From Orbilia blumenaviensis (taxonomy: Eukaryota > Ascomycota > Orbiliomycetes > Orbiliales > Orbiliaceae), in NCBI GenBank assembly GCA_036872755.1, contig JAVHNS010000005.1, positions 1,488,001-1,552,000 of the forward strand: a stretch of DNA of 64,000 bases. Reading direction: 5' to 3'. The notes beneath the pieces were generated by a model. That model was not told where the DNA came from. It searched no databases and saw only the letters and a program-made list of their open reading frames with translations. This document shows positions 34,510-46,725 of the stretch, piece by piece. Made by a program: the position numbers and the translations under genes. Position 1 is the stretch's first letter. Every line of letters begins with the position of its first letter.

Positions 34510-37500
34510 TATGTCTGTGATTGGAAGATATCGTTGCTGGAAAGAACGTATCTCGGGATGCGAGAGCAGGAACCAAAAACGGAAAACGAAGAAAGCTGCG
34601 ACAAAAAACGCCGGGAAAAGACAATCCTGATCAAACTGATTAAGGAAACTAAAGGAAAAACGAAGGGACGGGAGGGTTAGAGTGTCATCCAGACGGCACC
34701 ATGGAAATCATGGGAGGGAGAGGTAGAGGGTATGTACCAAGGATAAGACTGGCTTCCTTTTATTTTTTTGTTTTTTTTTTTTCTTCAAGAGAGGTTGTCA
34801 GGAGGGTACTATTGATGGGAAGACGGAGATGAGGTTGAGGGGGGCTTGAGTGGATGACTGATGATCAAGATAAGATTTGATGGATGGAGGAGAGAGAGGG
34901 TTTGTTTGTTTGCTCGGAAGTTCTAAGGGCTGAGAAATTGTTTGAGTTTGTCGGGGATGTGAATCGAGCTAGACGATCGGAATTGGAATCAGTTTTAGAG
35001 TAAAGTCGAAAGATAATCGAGAAGTAGACTGATGATGATGATTGCGAATGGATTGGTGGAGTTCGGAGCGAGGGAGATGATGAAGGTGGGTGATGAAGGT
35101 GGGCGATGAAGGTGGGAGATGGAGATGGGAGATGGAAGAGAGATGAGGTCGGAGATGTTGGCGAGAAGAGAAGGGAAGAGGAAGAAGAGCGGGAACAGAA
35201 AGCGGAAGGGGAGAAGAGCGAAGCGAGGGGCCTTTGTGTTGGGGGGATTTGCCGAGGAGCAGGAGACCCACAACGCAATGTGTTGTTTGACAAACGGCCG
35301 AGAATTGAAGGCAGCGCTGCTTAGGTAAATACACGTACGGATTCGAGTTTGAACAGGCAAGGCTGCAAAACGTTTAAGACTTGCGTCGACAGAGAAAAGG
35401 TGAAGGGGAAGAGGACGGAGTATTTGTACGGATGGAGATCTCGGAGTCTATAGATGAGACGGCAGGGAGGACAAAGGGAGCCAAACTGATAACGGAATCA
35501 CCGGTCGGAAGTTTAGGGACAGTGACAGAGTTTTTTCTTTGGTGTTCTGGGCAGAGGATCGAGAAATAGGCTTCGGGATGTATGTACCTGGCAGGCCTGA
35601 CACAATGGCTAAACTTCGAACAGGCGATTACGCTGAGAAGGGAATATATTTATATGGACAGCAATATAAGTAGTGGATCAATAGATAAACAGATAGATAG
35701 GTAGCGGTATTATTGCAAAATAGAAGAAAAGGAACTTGAACCCAAGTAAAGAAATTAGAAGGGCACGTAAGCAGGAAAGCAGGGCGGGCAGGCTTTTTGG
35801 GGGATCGATTGCAAGGAATATAATCAAGAAGGCAGGAACGAGACGGAGAAACGAGGAAGCTGGCTAGGAAATATTTCAAACCACTGCGGAGGAATGGCTA
35901 TGATTCCAAACAGACGGCGGGCAGGGGAAGAGGGCACTTTTTATTCTGTTTTCCAGTTCCGCCAGCACCGAATCCAGATCCAGTCATAACCAGCCTGCAG
36001 GCCTGCCTGCAGTTCGAGTTGGCTGGGCCGGGCCCGGTTCAGGACGTTTATGTTTAGCTACGCCCTTAGCTGTCTTCAGCTAGATAGATAGAACCTGTCC
36101 ACCCGGTGCAGGCAAAATACGTATAGTATACATAGCACGTAGGTATTAACCCATATCCATCCTTCGCCTTCATGTGCCTGTGTGGTGGGCATGTATGCTA
36201 CCTGGGTACTTAGTCAGTACTTGGCCGGTATCATGTCGATGTGCATTCGCCTCCAGGCCTCGTTCTTGATTCGCCCCCCCCAGGGCCATGCACGCACAAC
36301 CTGTGTACATTAGGATGTCATGTCATGTACATGTATGTGTGTCCATGTACATTGTATATTACCTGCTGGGTACAAACACATTACTAAAGCCCTTGATGTA
36401 TGCATGTGGATATGAAATGGATACTATCGCCTTCCTGCCAAAATTAAAAAAGAACCCTCTCTGGTTGAGGATGTCCAATATGTGTGTGTACCCACCTCGA
36501 CCGAACCTCACCTGGAAAAGGGACCCTTCTGGCACCGCCTGCCGCTAATGGCTAGGTCTCTCATAGACTCGTCCCCATTTTGCATGAACTTCAAACATCT
36601 ACCTCACTGTCCGGGACAAACCATGCGTCTGCTTGTGTGCTGGTGTCCATGCAAGGGGGGTTTCCTCCTTCTCCGGTTTAAGCTACCCAGAGCATCATCA
36701 CGATATTCCAAGGGAAAATTAATTACCATCAGGCGCCCAGGCTAAGTTGCAAAGGCTCGATGTTGTTAGCCTCCGTTTCCAATGGCGGCATTCCTCCAAC
36801 ATGGAGGGGACAACAGATATCAGGTTGTGCCGAAAATGCAATGCGCTGCACCCATTGAAGCACCCTCTCAACCGATTCCGTAGCGCCATATCTAAACCTT
36901 TTCCTTTCCTTTAAATGAGTTCAAAAGCATGTTGTTAGCAGGAGAGACAGGGCTAGAGATGTGTCATGTGAAGGAAGTGGACATTCCTTGTCAACCAACG
37001 TAATGTCCTGTTCAGCAATGCGAGTCCTTCACACTCGATTGAGCTGAAGCTCGAGCTCGCTGACAGACCCTCCTACGGACATGCCCCGCAGTTACATACA
37101 ACAGGTACACACACTTACCATCATTATCTTTTGCCACCTCCACATCCTAATAGTCGGATTTCCTAAAGCCTTCCTTACAGCGCCCACATTGCAGCATTGC
37201 ATTGGAGGGGGAGAGGCAGCGCAGTCAATGCAATACATTACAGTGTTGGATGTCCGCCGCACAAACCTATTTAATATCACGTGATCATCAAGGATCCTTT
37301 GCGTTGGTGGAGCATGAGGGAAGCTCTCTGTCTCCGAGCTGTCCCACCCAAATGCACTTTTGAGCCTCTCCACCAAGGAACAGTCACTCTAGCTTTCTTT
37401 ACCCTCCGACACGACTCCCCTCAAAATCCTTAGAGCAGATTATCCCACTTCTTCCATAACATCTTCATCATCTACCTTACTTCAATCATCACGTAGAACA

Positions 37501-37525
37501 GAACAGATACCGACACACAGACATC
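34510..37525. other. 3 kb gap: long leader of decapping-activator gene and RBX1 promoter
   Basis: On the - strand, about 34.7-35.4 kb is pyrimidine-rich and contains overlapping Ser/Pro/Leu-rich frames (to 142 codons at 35293-34865) that look like composition artefacts of a leader, though translated upstream frames are conceivable. 36.0-37.4 kb has short ATG-rich frames with no family match. I see no RNA gene. Confidence 0.45.
37276..37285. promoter_or_regulatory. Palindromic E-box upstream of RBX1
   Basis: ATCACGTGAT, a perfect 10-bp palindrome with a CACGTG core, 241 bp before the RBX1 ATG. bHLH factors such as Cbf1 or SREBP-type regulators bind this core. A related CACGTG lies upstream of eS1. 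Confidence 0.45.
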
Positions 37526-38299
<774 letters not shown>

Positions 38300-40272
38300 A
38301 TCACTAGAGAAGAAACCAAAAAGAAAGACGTATTTATACGAAAGGGGAGAGGCGGCACGCGACTACGAACGACGAGGAAAGCATTTTACACAAACGGCGA
38401 ACTACAGAGCAAGCATTTCCTGCCACAGCAAAAGTACCCGATTGGAAAAGATACCGTTTTTTTATTATTATTGTTAAGCGATCTATAGATGCAAGACTTA
38501 CAATTGCACTACATACGACTATGTAATGGTTATGAATACGTTTATAACCCCCCTCGGGAGACACATATTTTGCCCCGGGTGATGATGAACTCATTTTTCG
38601 ATTCTGGTGCTTTTTCTTTTTTATCCTTTTGCAGATGCTTTTTTTTCACCTTCTGGCACGGAGAGGATGGGAGCTTGGTTCAATTAAGGCAAGGCAAGGC
38701 AGGGCAAAGCACGGCTTTCTTTTTTGTTACTGGTTTTACTTTTTTCATTCGTGGTTTATGGGTTTTTTATATACGATAAGGAATGGAGAGATATTATATC
38801 CTATAGGTGTTTGCATGTTTGTATAACAGTCCTCAGGGTTGTATAAAGGATTAAGCTAAGTCCAGATATGATTGGTCTTGTTAGACACAATGCATATGGA
38901 ATAGGATTCGTCCGGGCAGACAGCATCCTCGAGGTCCCCGAGCTGAAGCTGGGGGTGAATAACTAGTAGGATGAAGTCATAATCCTGCTTCGTTAAAACC
39001 GTTGGCGGACGCAATTACTCATGTTCAGCTTAACGACTCTCATACCTGAGCAACGCTACCGGGAGAAGTCCCGAGACCGGTTGAAAGAGAAATTTAAATT
39101 TTTAATACATGCCCGGAATCAAAACCTAAACCGTCTCCTCTATCGAAATCGATTGGAATTGAGGCGTTCTTTGGGAATTGAGGCTTGACCATGCATTCAC
39201 GAATTGACGAGAGATAGATAGCCAGCAAGCGAATCTCACACGGGATCTTTTAGGGAAGCCCGGAGGCGTGAGGCGCAGCTGGTTAGGCATACGACGTGAA
39301 CAGCCACAATTGCAATATCGGCCGTCTAGACTTTCCTGTTCACCCGTACTCAGTGACCGGAATAGACCTAAGGCGTGGACTGGTAGTGAGCTGAATCTTT
39401 ATCGCTATGGTAATTTGATCCGTGATATGACGTCTTTGGGGTAGCTACTAGTTTATGCCAGTCGACATAGCCTCCCTTATCGTGGAGGTTGACTGGGAAT
39501 TCTTGATGAACTGATAAGGCGATCACCGAATTGAGCCCTCAGTCGTGGTAGTTTGGATGTTCAATTGTCAAAATTCTAATATTATAACCTGCAACCTTTC
39601 TTGATGATTGTCTCGCGGACTAGACTCCACGAGGTTGCCCGCGTCAACTCTGACCAATTAACTGGACCAAACATTAATTTACCACTGCCATCTTTCAGAC
39701 ACAGAATAGTCATTCAGCTGGTCAGGATCTGATTCACACTATCACCTGATGCCTCTACAAGTAGTAGCTTTTCAGTTTTTTTATTTTATTTTGGCCTTTG
39801 CTTCTTTTTTGCTCCGGAATACAGTTCCATTGTTCTCCGTTTCACTACACAAAAGAAAAGAAAAAGTAAAAAAGCCGTGATATATAAAGACAATTATTCG
39901 ATAAAAGGAAAACGGGAGCCCAGTGATGTGTGAGAAAACGGATCAAGAACAATGTGGACATGAGGTTTTGCGAGAGGAGGAGGAGGAAGAGAGGGATTGT
40001 ATACAAAGTTTTCGGTTTCTCATGATAATTCGTAATAAGAGGTTTTCTATACAACCATATTGTTCGTTTTGAGAACGGAGAAGGGGAAAAGGCAGAGACA
40101 GCTGCTCCCTTAGGACGGAAAGAAGAGAAACCGACGAGGCAGGATATGGTTATAGTGGTGGTTGTATGATGAGTTCAATTGATGAGGAACGCTCATGATT
40201 AGGGTACTCGAGAGGGAAAAAAAGGTAAAGAGCACAAAAACGACAAGGCAAAAAGGAATCGGAATAACGGAT
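38300..40272. other. RBX1/eS1 convergent spacer
   Basis: 2 kb with no supported gene. The first 500 bp are likely RBX1 3' UTR; 38.9-39.7 kb is of mixed composition with no coding frame. I looked for a structured RNA there (tRNA, snRNA or RNase P-like motifs) and found none. Confidence 0.45.
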
Positions 40273-41349
40273 TTACACCGACTCCAAGACCTTCTCCTTG
40301 AATTCCCTCTCGACCTTCTGGCCGCTGTCGTCAGTTGTCGAGTCGCCGTGGAGACCGAGGAGGGCACCGAGGTCGAACTTCGGCTGCTTCAGCAGCTTGA
40401 CCTTTCGGACGTGGACCTAAAAAATTCCTTGTTAGCGCCCATAAAAATTATTTTTATAGGAATTCTAGATTCTTGTTGACGTACGTCCTTAAGTGGGTAG
40501 ATGGACTGGGCAGCCTTCTCGATTTCACGCTCAATGACCTCTGGGATGAGCTTGGTGGTGAGCTGGGCAAGGGTGCAGCTGGAAGCCTCCCTCTGGATGA
40601 TCTCAACCATCTTTTTCCTGATAGCACGGATCTGGGAAGATTGAGCATAGGTGGTCTTCTTGATCTGGTTTGGCCGTCTGCTGGTGAAACCAATGGCGAA
40701 CAATCTGAGGAGGTAGTCGTCGGTAGTCTTGACGGTGACGTTGGCTTCAATGAGAGTCTGCCACTTGCGAACCAAAGATCGGAGCTTGTCGGAGGTGAAG
40801 TCGAGACCGTGGAAGTTGGTCAAGCAGTTTCGGCCCTGGACCTCGTCGGTGCGTAGCTTGATCTTGCGGAAGGAGTGACCCTCATCCTTCTGGAGGTCAG
40901 CGAGGGAGACCTCAAAGACACGTCCCTTGAGGGCGTCGTTGGCGTTCTTCAGACCAGTGGTGCGGTTGACGAGAGTCTTGCCGGCACTATTCGAGAGAAA
41001 AAAATCCTGCTTTAGTCTTCCTATTTTCCTCCTTGTCGTTTCATGATGGTTTTGCGGATGTCGTTCACTCACTCTCTGACCTGGAACATCGACGGGGCCT
41101 TAAGGTTGTACCAGTCCTTGTTCTTGAAGGGGTCGACGGTTCTACAGATGAGTCCAATCAGTCAAACCATCCCTGGCGATACCTTCAAATTCGTCCTTTC
41201 AGCTTTCGAAGCCGTACCTCTTCTTGAGACCCTTCTTTCCCTTAGATAAACGCTTGTTCTTTCCTCTGCATGCCGCAAAAACCATCCATTAGCCTCCAAC
41301 TCTCAATCCGTACCGATCGCTGACGAAACGTAGGAACATACACAGCCAT
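40273..41349 (-). CDS. RPS1: 40S ribosomal protein eS1 (Rps1/S3a)
   Basis: 256 aa small-subunit ribosomal protein. Exons 41349-41342 (only 8 nt: ATG GCT GT), 41265-41218, 41141-41073, 40986-40485, 40416-40273; 771 nt in frame. Splicing gives [15 protein letters not shown], then [59 protein letters not shown] and [19 protein letters not shown], colinear with yeast Rps1 (255 aa). Four introns of 68-86 nt; I saw no snoRNA boxes in them. Divergent from the doubtful gene at 41684; a CACGTG lies 247 bp upstream of the ATG. Confidence 0.97.
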
Positions 41350-41683
41350 GTTGTATAAATGTTAAGATTCGCAAATGTCGAAATTTAGAGGTCGAAGCGA
41401 ACCGGATGAAGGGTGGTGCCGGGATATTGTCGATGGTCGTGATGTTGAAGCTGATGCTAGCCGGTATTTCGAGATACTCTGCCAGTAGAAGGGTTTCTCC
41501 CACACAACACGGAAAAGCCAAGACCGTCTAAATTTGCTGCGAGGGTTTGAGGTGTGAGCCCTTATCTTATCTATACTATCAAACATATTCAATACCACGT
41601 GATATGAACTGCTACAACACATTTCTTGTGCAACCTGGGACCTCCCGCAACACCTCGCTCGAGCGCCCTCCACAGCGTGCGTT
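41350..41683. promoter_or_regulatory. eS1 promoter region
   Basis: 334 bp upstream of eS1, containing CACGTG at 41596-41601 (ccacgtgat). Possibly shared with a + strand transcript starting near 41684. Confidence 0.45.
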
Positions 41684-42636
41684 ATGCATCGACGTTATAT
41701 CGCGTATCACCCAGTGAGGACATATCTCCTAGCGCCGCTGCATCCTAGCGGCACCTCTGCAGCTCTGGACTTGTTTCCCCCTTCGACCGACGAACACGAG
41801 CCGCTGGCCTCGTCACCTTCTGTCCAATCTATATTCGCCGCTATAAGATCAACAGCCCCGAGATTGCGAGATGCCTATATGACGGCCTGTCATATACATT
41901 CTCGAAAGGCTGAGGGCTTTGTGTCCAACGGCCAACACGCATTGCAGGAAGAAACCTGGAACCTCAACTGACATCATGCATCAGAGTAGCCGGTGTGGTT
42001 GCAGTGGCTTTTGCAGGCGAACGCCCCAAGGCCTCCACCGCACTGGGACCTGTCAGGGTGCTTCTCCCCACTGATAAGATATCATACTAATGTCTTGGAA
42101 AATGCCCCGAGCTCTATCGGAACGCTCTTACATGCGTTTGCATATGTACATCTATCGAGGAGGTTGGTCTCAACATGTCCTTTGCCTCTCACATCATGGA
42201 CCTGTTTGCAAACTCTTACTAAATCTAGTTGATAATATAGCGGGCTCAACGGCTGGGTTATTCCGTGTCTGCGAACAACTGGAAGCGAGGATAACCCCTC
42301 AACCCAGCAGGCCCTCGATCGCGTATGGAGCATCTTTTGTGGAAAGATATCCATGACAGGCGTCATTCGTACCAAGGCATTTAACGAAATGGGTGGTTTA
42401 TCTCCGCTCCGTATTCCTTCAAGGCGACCCAATTTCGTCGGCAATCTACTCTACATCATCCTCAACCCCCTCACTCTTCCCAGGTAGATTGAGTCCTGAT
42501 ATGTGCCATCTGTGACCCGGTGTGTTGTTATGTTCCCAGGTTTGGGCTATATTACACAACGTTAACGCTCGGAGAGCAAGGGAAAAGCTTACAGGACGCC
42601 AGGACTTTTAATTGCTATAATATAAGACGTTATTGA
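41684..42636 (+). CDS. Doubtful multi-exon gene, unrecognised
   Basis: A 95-codon frame opens at 41684 (MHRRYIAYHPVRTYLLAPLH) and stops at 41971. Further on there is an open stretch from about 42240 to 42487, with protein-like sequence such as DRVWSIFCGKISMTGVIRTK, ending in a plausible donor (ccc ag|gtagat). An acceptor at about 42539 (cccag|g ttt ggg) keeps the frame to TGA at 42636. The middle exon or exons between 41950 and 42240 could not be fixed. I do not recognise the product. It may be a real small gene, a decayed one, or chance. Confidence 0.25.
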
Positions 42637-43152
42637 GTGCCAGGAAGCTCTTTCCCCACAGCGCGCAGAAATGCAAGTGAGGAAGCATCTGGCGAAAAAA
42701 AAGTGGGCATGTGAGCTTTGTCGTGTCGAGATCATTTTGGCATTGTCCTGATGCCCGGCCATGGGCAGGGAATGTGTTATTGTTGTCGGATTATTATTCG
42801 TATCACGCTCCTTCGGTTCGTGGAAGCGACAAACACACCCTGCTCGTAGTCCGTTTTTGCCTCCCTTCGACGATGAATCTGATATTTCGCAATCTCTGCT
42901 AAATGCAGCGGATATACAAGAGGCCACGCAAGAGAGGCTGGAATTTCGAAACTATCATCTATCGGATGCCACCACCCCTACCCGTTGTTTTTTCCCTTTT
43001 AAAATTGGCCATATTTTGACATGACATGACATACTATGGCGGGTCCTTGAACGGGTTTCCCTGTGTGGTCAGCAGTTCGAGTCGAAGGCGAAAGTTCCGC
43101 GAGCTCACATGACGTGCCATATATTGTCCACTAAGATTTGATCAATTGACCA

Positions 43153-43182
43153 GAAAGAAAGGAAGGAAGTAAGGAAGGAAGT
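43153..43182. repeat. GGAA/GGAAG simple repeat
   Basis: Purine-only stretch of AAAGAAAGGAAGGAAGTAAGGAAGG type, about 30 bp. Microsatellite-like. Confidence 0.75.
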
Positions 43183-45314
43183 TGTTCGCCACGCAAACGG
43201 AAGAGGGCAAGTGGACTGCAATTAAACGGTTGAGTGGGATTGCGATAGACAAGCGTCGATGCATCTCAGCCTTTTGTTTCGAAACGATAAGGCCGAAGTC
43301 CCTTCAATATCATATCCTTGACCTTACGAAGACAAATCAGAGCGGTATCTCCAAACGGTTATGCCGCATCGGTAGCCTTACAAGCTGCATTGCCGCATCA
43401 TCAGCTTCGGCAGTCCCACTTGCAGTGGTGATCCAAGCGCGCGATTTCTCAAGCAACATATCCCTTTCAGTCTAGTGTTACGGGCTGATCGTGTCGGCAA
43501 GAAATGTCGCACTGGAATGGCTACAGAAGACAAATGAGATTCGAGGGGGGCCATGTTTCGGACGCGAAACGAATCCACACCGGCCAGCGTACATGGGAAG
43601 TATCGAAAGGTAGGTTGGGGCGACCCGGGACAGTAAAAGGGTACTTTGAAGATACTTTTGCATAACAATGGGACCCCTCACCGGCACCATTCAAATCACA
43701 CTGGCAACATCCGACGTCGACGTTGGCACCAGGGCTACCAAGCGGGAGGGTTTGAGGAGATAGAAAACAGCGACCCCGCCCGCCCTTTTTTGCAGGACGA
43801 GGGATCCCATGAGGCGGCTAACCTTAGGCACCCTCAGCAAAAAAGCAGTGGTACCCGAAGGCAAACGAAAGAGAGCGAGGGAAGACCAGCAGAGGAACTT
43901 TTTGCTGTTTTTTCCCCTCTCTTTCGCTCGATTCCTGCGACAAACAAAATCCGCTAGGGAACACCCACCAAATTTTACTGAGAACCCTGCATGACTTGAC
44001 TTCCGGGGTCTGCAATCTACCTTGCTCATATTTATAGATTGCGTGCGCCACAGCAAATGCCGTCAACAACCTCTTTCTTCCTTTCTCTTCGAAAAGCCAG
44101 ACCAGACTTCGTTGCACCCGCTTTTTGAACATAGGAAAGCAGCAAGAGGCGGATTATTCAGGGCTAGTCACCGTCATCCGGGTTACATATTGCCTCCCTC
44201 GACAACTACCTGGCGATAGTCAGTCAAAGACTCGGTCCAAGTCAAGATCAGGACTCACCCGGCTGTGGTTGGTGCTAGCAGCCTTCCATCCAGCCCAGAA
44301 CCAAAGACGTACTAGAGGTGCGCTCCGACTAAAAAACTAAGGTCGCTGGACAACTGGCTTAGACAGCAGCTTTATTGTCAGTTCGTCGCGCCCCATCTTT
44401 TACGCACACCGGCCCTGCTCAAGAACACAAGCCGACCTTCTGACCAAGTCCCGACCTGGACCCCCCATCTAGCTCTGTCTCTCCCTCCTTGCTTTTTTCT
44501 CTTCTGGCTTTTTCAAATTTTTTTTTTTTTATTTTTTTTTTTCATTTTTCGCTTTTCTTCCCTTCTTCAATACATTTCAGATTTTTATTTTTTTTTATTG
44601 TTTTGTATATTTACTTTTTTCCAACAATTTCTCCAGAGCTTCTTTTTATTCTTCGGCCGGCCTGCTTTCGATATCGCTTCCTTTCGGAATCCGTCCTTTT
44701 GGAAGCAGCCCTATAATACAAGTGACTTGAGCTTGCCCAACAGCACCCACCGGGAGCCCGACTCTTGCTCTGGTTTTTTCCATTTTATTGTTTTTTCCTT
44801 TCTGGTGAGATACTTAACCAGAGCCTGATCCCAGTCCAGTTGGACCGCACACGCACAAGCACAGGCAAGCAGCAGGCAGGCAATAATAAGTAAACCCACC
44901 TTACCTGTCATTCAACGGTTCGTTCCCGCCGGACAGCAAAAAGAAGCACCACCGCACCCCTCAAAAGGAAAAACCCATCCGCATCCCCAGGGAGCCTCAA
45001 GCCTGCACCTCAAACCTCTCGCCCGTCCTTTCCAATTTTCACACCAGCTTGCTTGCGTCTCTTTTTTTTCTTCCTTGCGTTTTTCTTCCAAACTCAAAAG
45101 ATACCCGTCCCGCAGTTCTTGATATCAATCACTTTGCTCTCTCAGACATAGCCCGTTTGATTTTATTTTCCCCCAATCCTTTCCCTTCTGCTTTGCAACG
45201 ACCCGTCCGCCCGCCCGTTCTCGTCGGCTTGTTACCTCGACCCGTGCCTGTTTGCGCCGCATTTTATAGTCGGCCCTCAATGGGCTGTAGCGGTCACCTG
45301 AGGAGATTAGCATA

Positions 45315-45345
45315 ACCAAAACCAAACCAAACCAAACCAACCCAA
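45315..45345. repeat. ACCAAA repeats in leader
   Basis: Tandem ACCAAA/ACCAA units ending about 33 bp before the ATG at 45378. This unstructured A/C-rich leader would sit just upstream of the start codon. Confidence 0.75.
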
Positions 45346-45377
45346 CAACCTCACAAGCCACCACACCACCGACAGAC

Positions 45378-46725
45378 ATGTCCGACGAAGAGGGAAACAA
45401 AGGGCGCCAGAGCAAGGAAGAGCGCGCAGCGATGAAGAACGCAGCTCGCTCGCAGCGGAGCACCAAAGCTAGGGCGCTGCTGGCAAATCTCATCCGTAAG
45501 TCTTCCAAATAATCTATTTTCGTTCCTGCCGCCCTTGTCCAAGTAAATTTGTTTATATATTTGTCATGGCTAGAGAAGCCGAGATGGATGCTGACAGCAA
45601 TAACAACCCATCCAGACGAACAACACAAAATCGACATTGAACCTTCCAAGATCACGAGCACAAAGTATGTCCGCGAGCTGGGCTTGAAATTCGTGACTGC
45701 CGACGAGCAGGCCTACCCGTGGCCGTACATATCAACATCTCAGATTAGTAGCCAGGACCTGGCGCAGCTTGAGGCTGCCATTGGCAATGCGAAGGTCACA
45801 GCAGTCAAGGTGTGTGCCCGTGTCGGCCTAACCCGTATCCAGTACTCATTTGTTATCACGGCATCTGCCTGGGCGTCACCACTAGTTTATAACTACTATT
45901 GTTGTTGTCCTCCTCGGGCTAGCCGTGACCACACGAGAAGGAAAGAAAAACGCCATAAGCTGACACGAACCTCAATAGGATGACATGTACAATACAGCTG
46001 CGCAGTTCCGTTCACGCTCGTCAATATCGACACCATCGCGACCCAACTTAAGTCCGACTAGTAGCTTTTCCTTTACAAATCCTCACGACCCACATGGAAA
46101 TCCACCTCCAGATGGTTACAGGATTCCTCCATCTTTGCCGCCGCTTCAGACTCAAGCTCCACCACCCCCTAGTCCGCATTCGCACTCAAGACTCAATTCC
46201 CTGGCGGAGGCGAGTTCTGCCCAAGCATCTGCAACCTCGGCGCACCCATCCTCTGCCAATCCAGGAAACCACTGGGCAGGAGCTGCTGCTGCAGTTTCAA
46301 CATCAACACATATTAGTTCTCCACCTGAGGCGCCACCTGCAGGTTCCGTGTCACAGAACTTGATAAATGAGGCTAGGAGCGCCACTGGGTTTGCCCCATC
46401 AAATCCGAGAAAGAGAATATATCCGTTCGACTCCCTGGATTCTCACGTAGAGGAGGAATATGTTCGAGTAAAAATACTCAGGAGTAGCATCAAGGATATT
46501 ATCGAGGCAGAAAATTCAGTTAATCTAAATCGGATTAGGGAGCTCCAGTCCCGAGTGGCAGACTTGGAAAGGGATGCAAGCCGACAGAACAAAGAACTTC
46601 ATAGGCTCCAGACTGAGAACGAAAGGTTACGGAAAGACCTCACGCTGCAAGGCGGCGACGAGATCGAAAGGTTGCGGATGGAAAACGAGCATCTCAAGGT
46701 TCTTGGGCGTAAATTGTTCGATTGA
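45378..46725 (+). CDS. Unknown coiled-coil protein, 366 aa
   Basis: Exons 45378-45495, 45574-45809, 45979-46725; 1101 nt in frame, with standard GT-AG introns. The N-terminus is charged (MSDEEGNKGRQSKEERAAMK) and helical, followed by a compact block (PRWMLTAITTHPDEQHKIDI and YVRELGLKFVTADEQAYPWP). A Pro/Ser/Ala-rich disordered linker of about 130 residues follows. The C-terminus is a long heptad-type helix with Leu/Ile/Val spacing (RIRELQSRVADLERDASRQ, LQTENERLRKDL), so dimerisation is likely. The basic segment before it is not a bZIP DNA-binding region. I do not recognise the family. Confidence 0.72.

Larger units (their letters stand above)
42637..45377. other. 2.7 kb gap before the coiled-coil gene
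   Basis: No supported gene. A GGAAG-type simple repeat lies at about 43153-43182 and a TGACA triplication at about 43017-43031. From about 44360 the + strand becomes strongly pyrimidine-rich (T runs at 44518-44542), and ACCAA repeats follow at 45315-45345, typical of a fungal promoter and 5' UTR for the gene starting at 45378. Confidence 0.5.

Noticed and set aside
33242..34680. 193- and 333-codon + strand frames opposite the decapping-activator gene
   Set aside because: Shadows of the - strand gene, whose frame carries the recognised motif and a normal start.
38870..39850. Possible structured RNA between RBX1 and eS1
   Set aside because: No tRNA A/B boxes, snRNA, SRP, RNase P or convincing snoRNA C/D box arrangement was found by eye.
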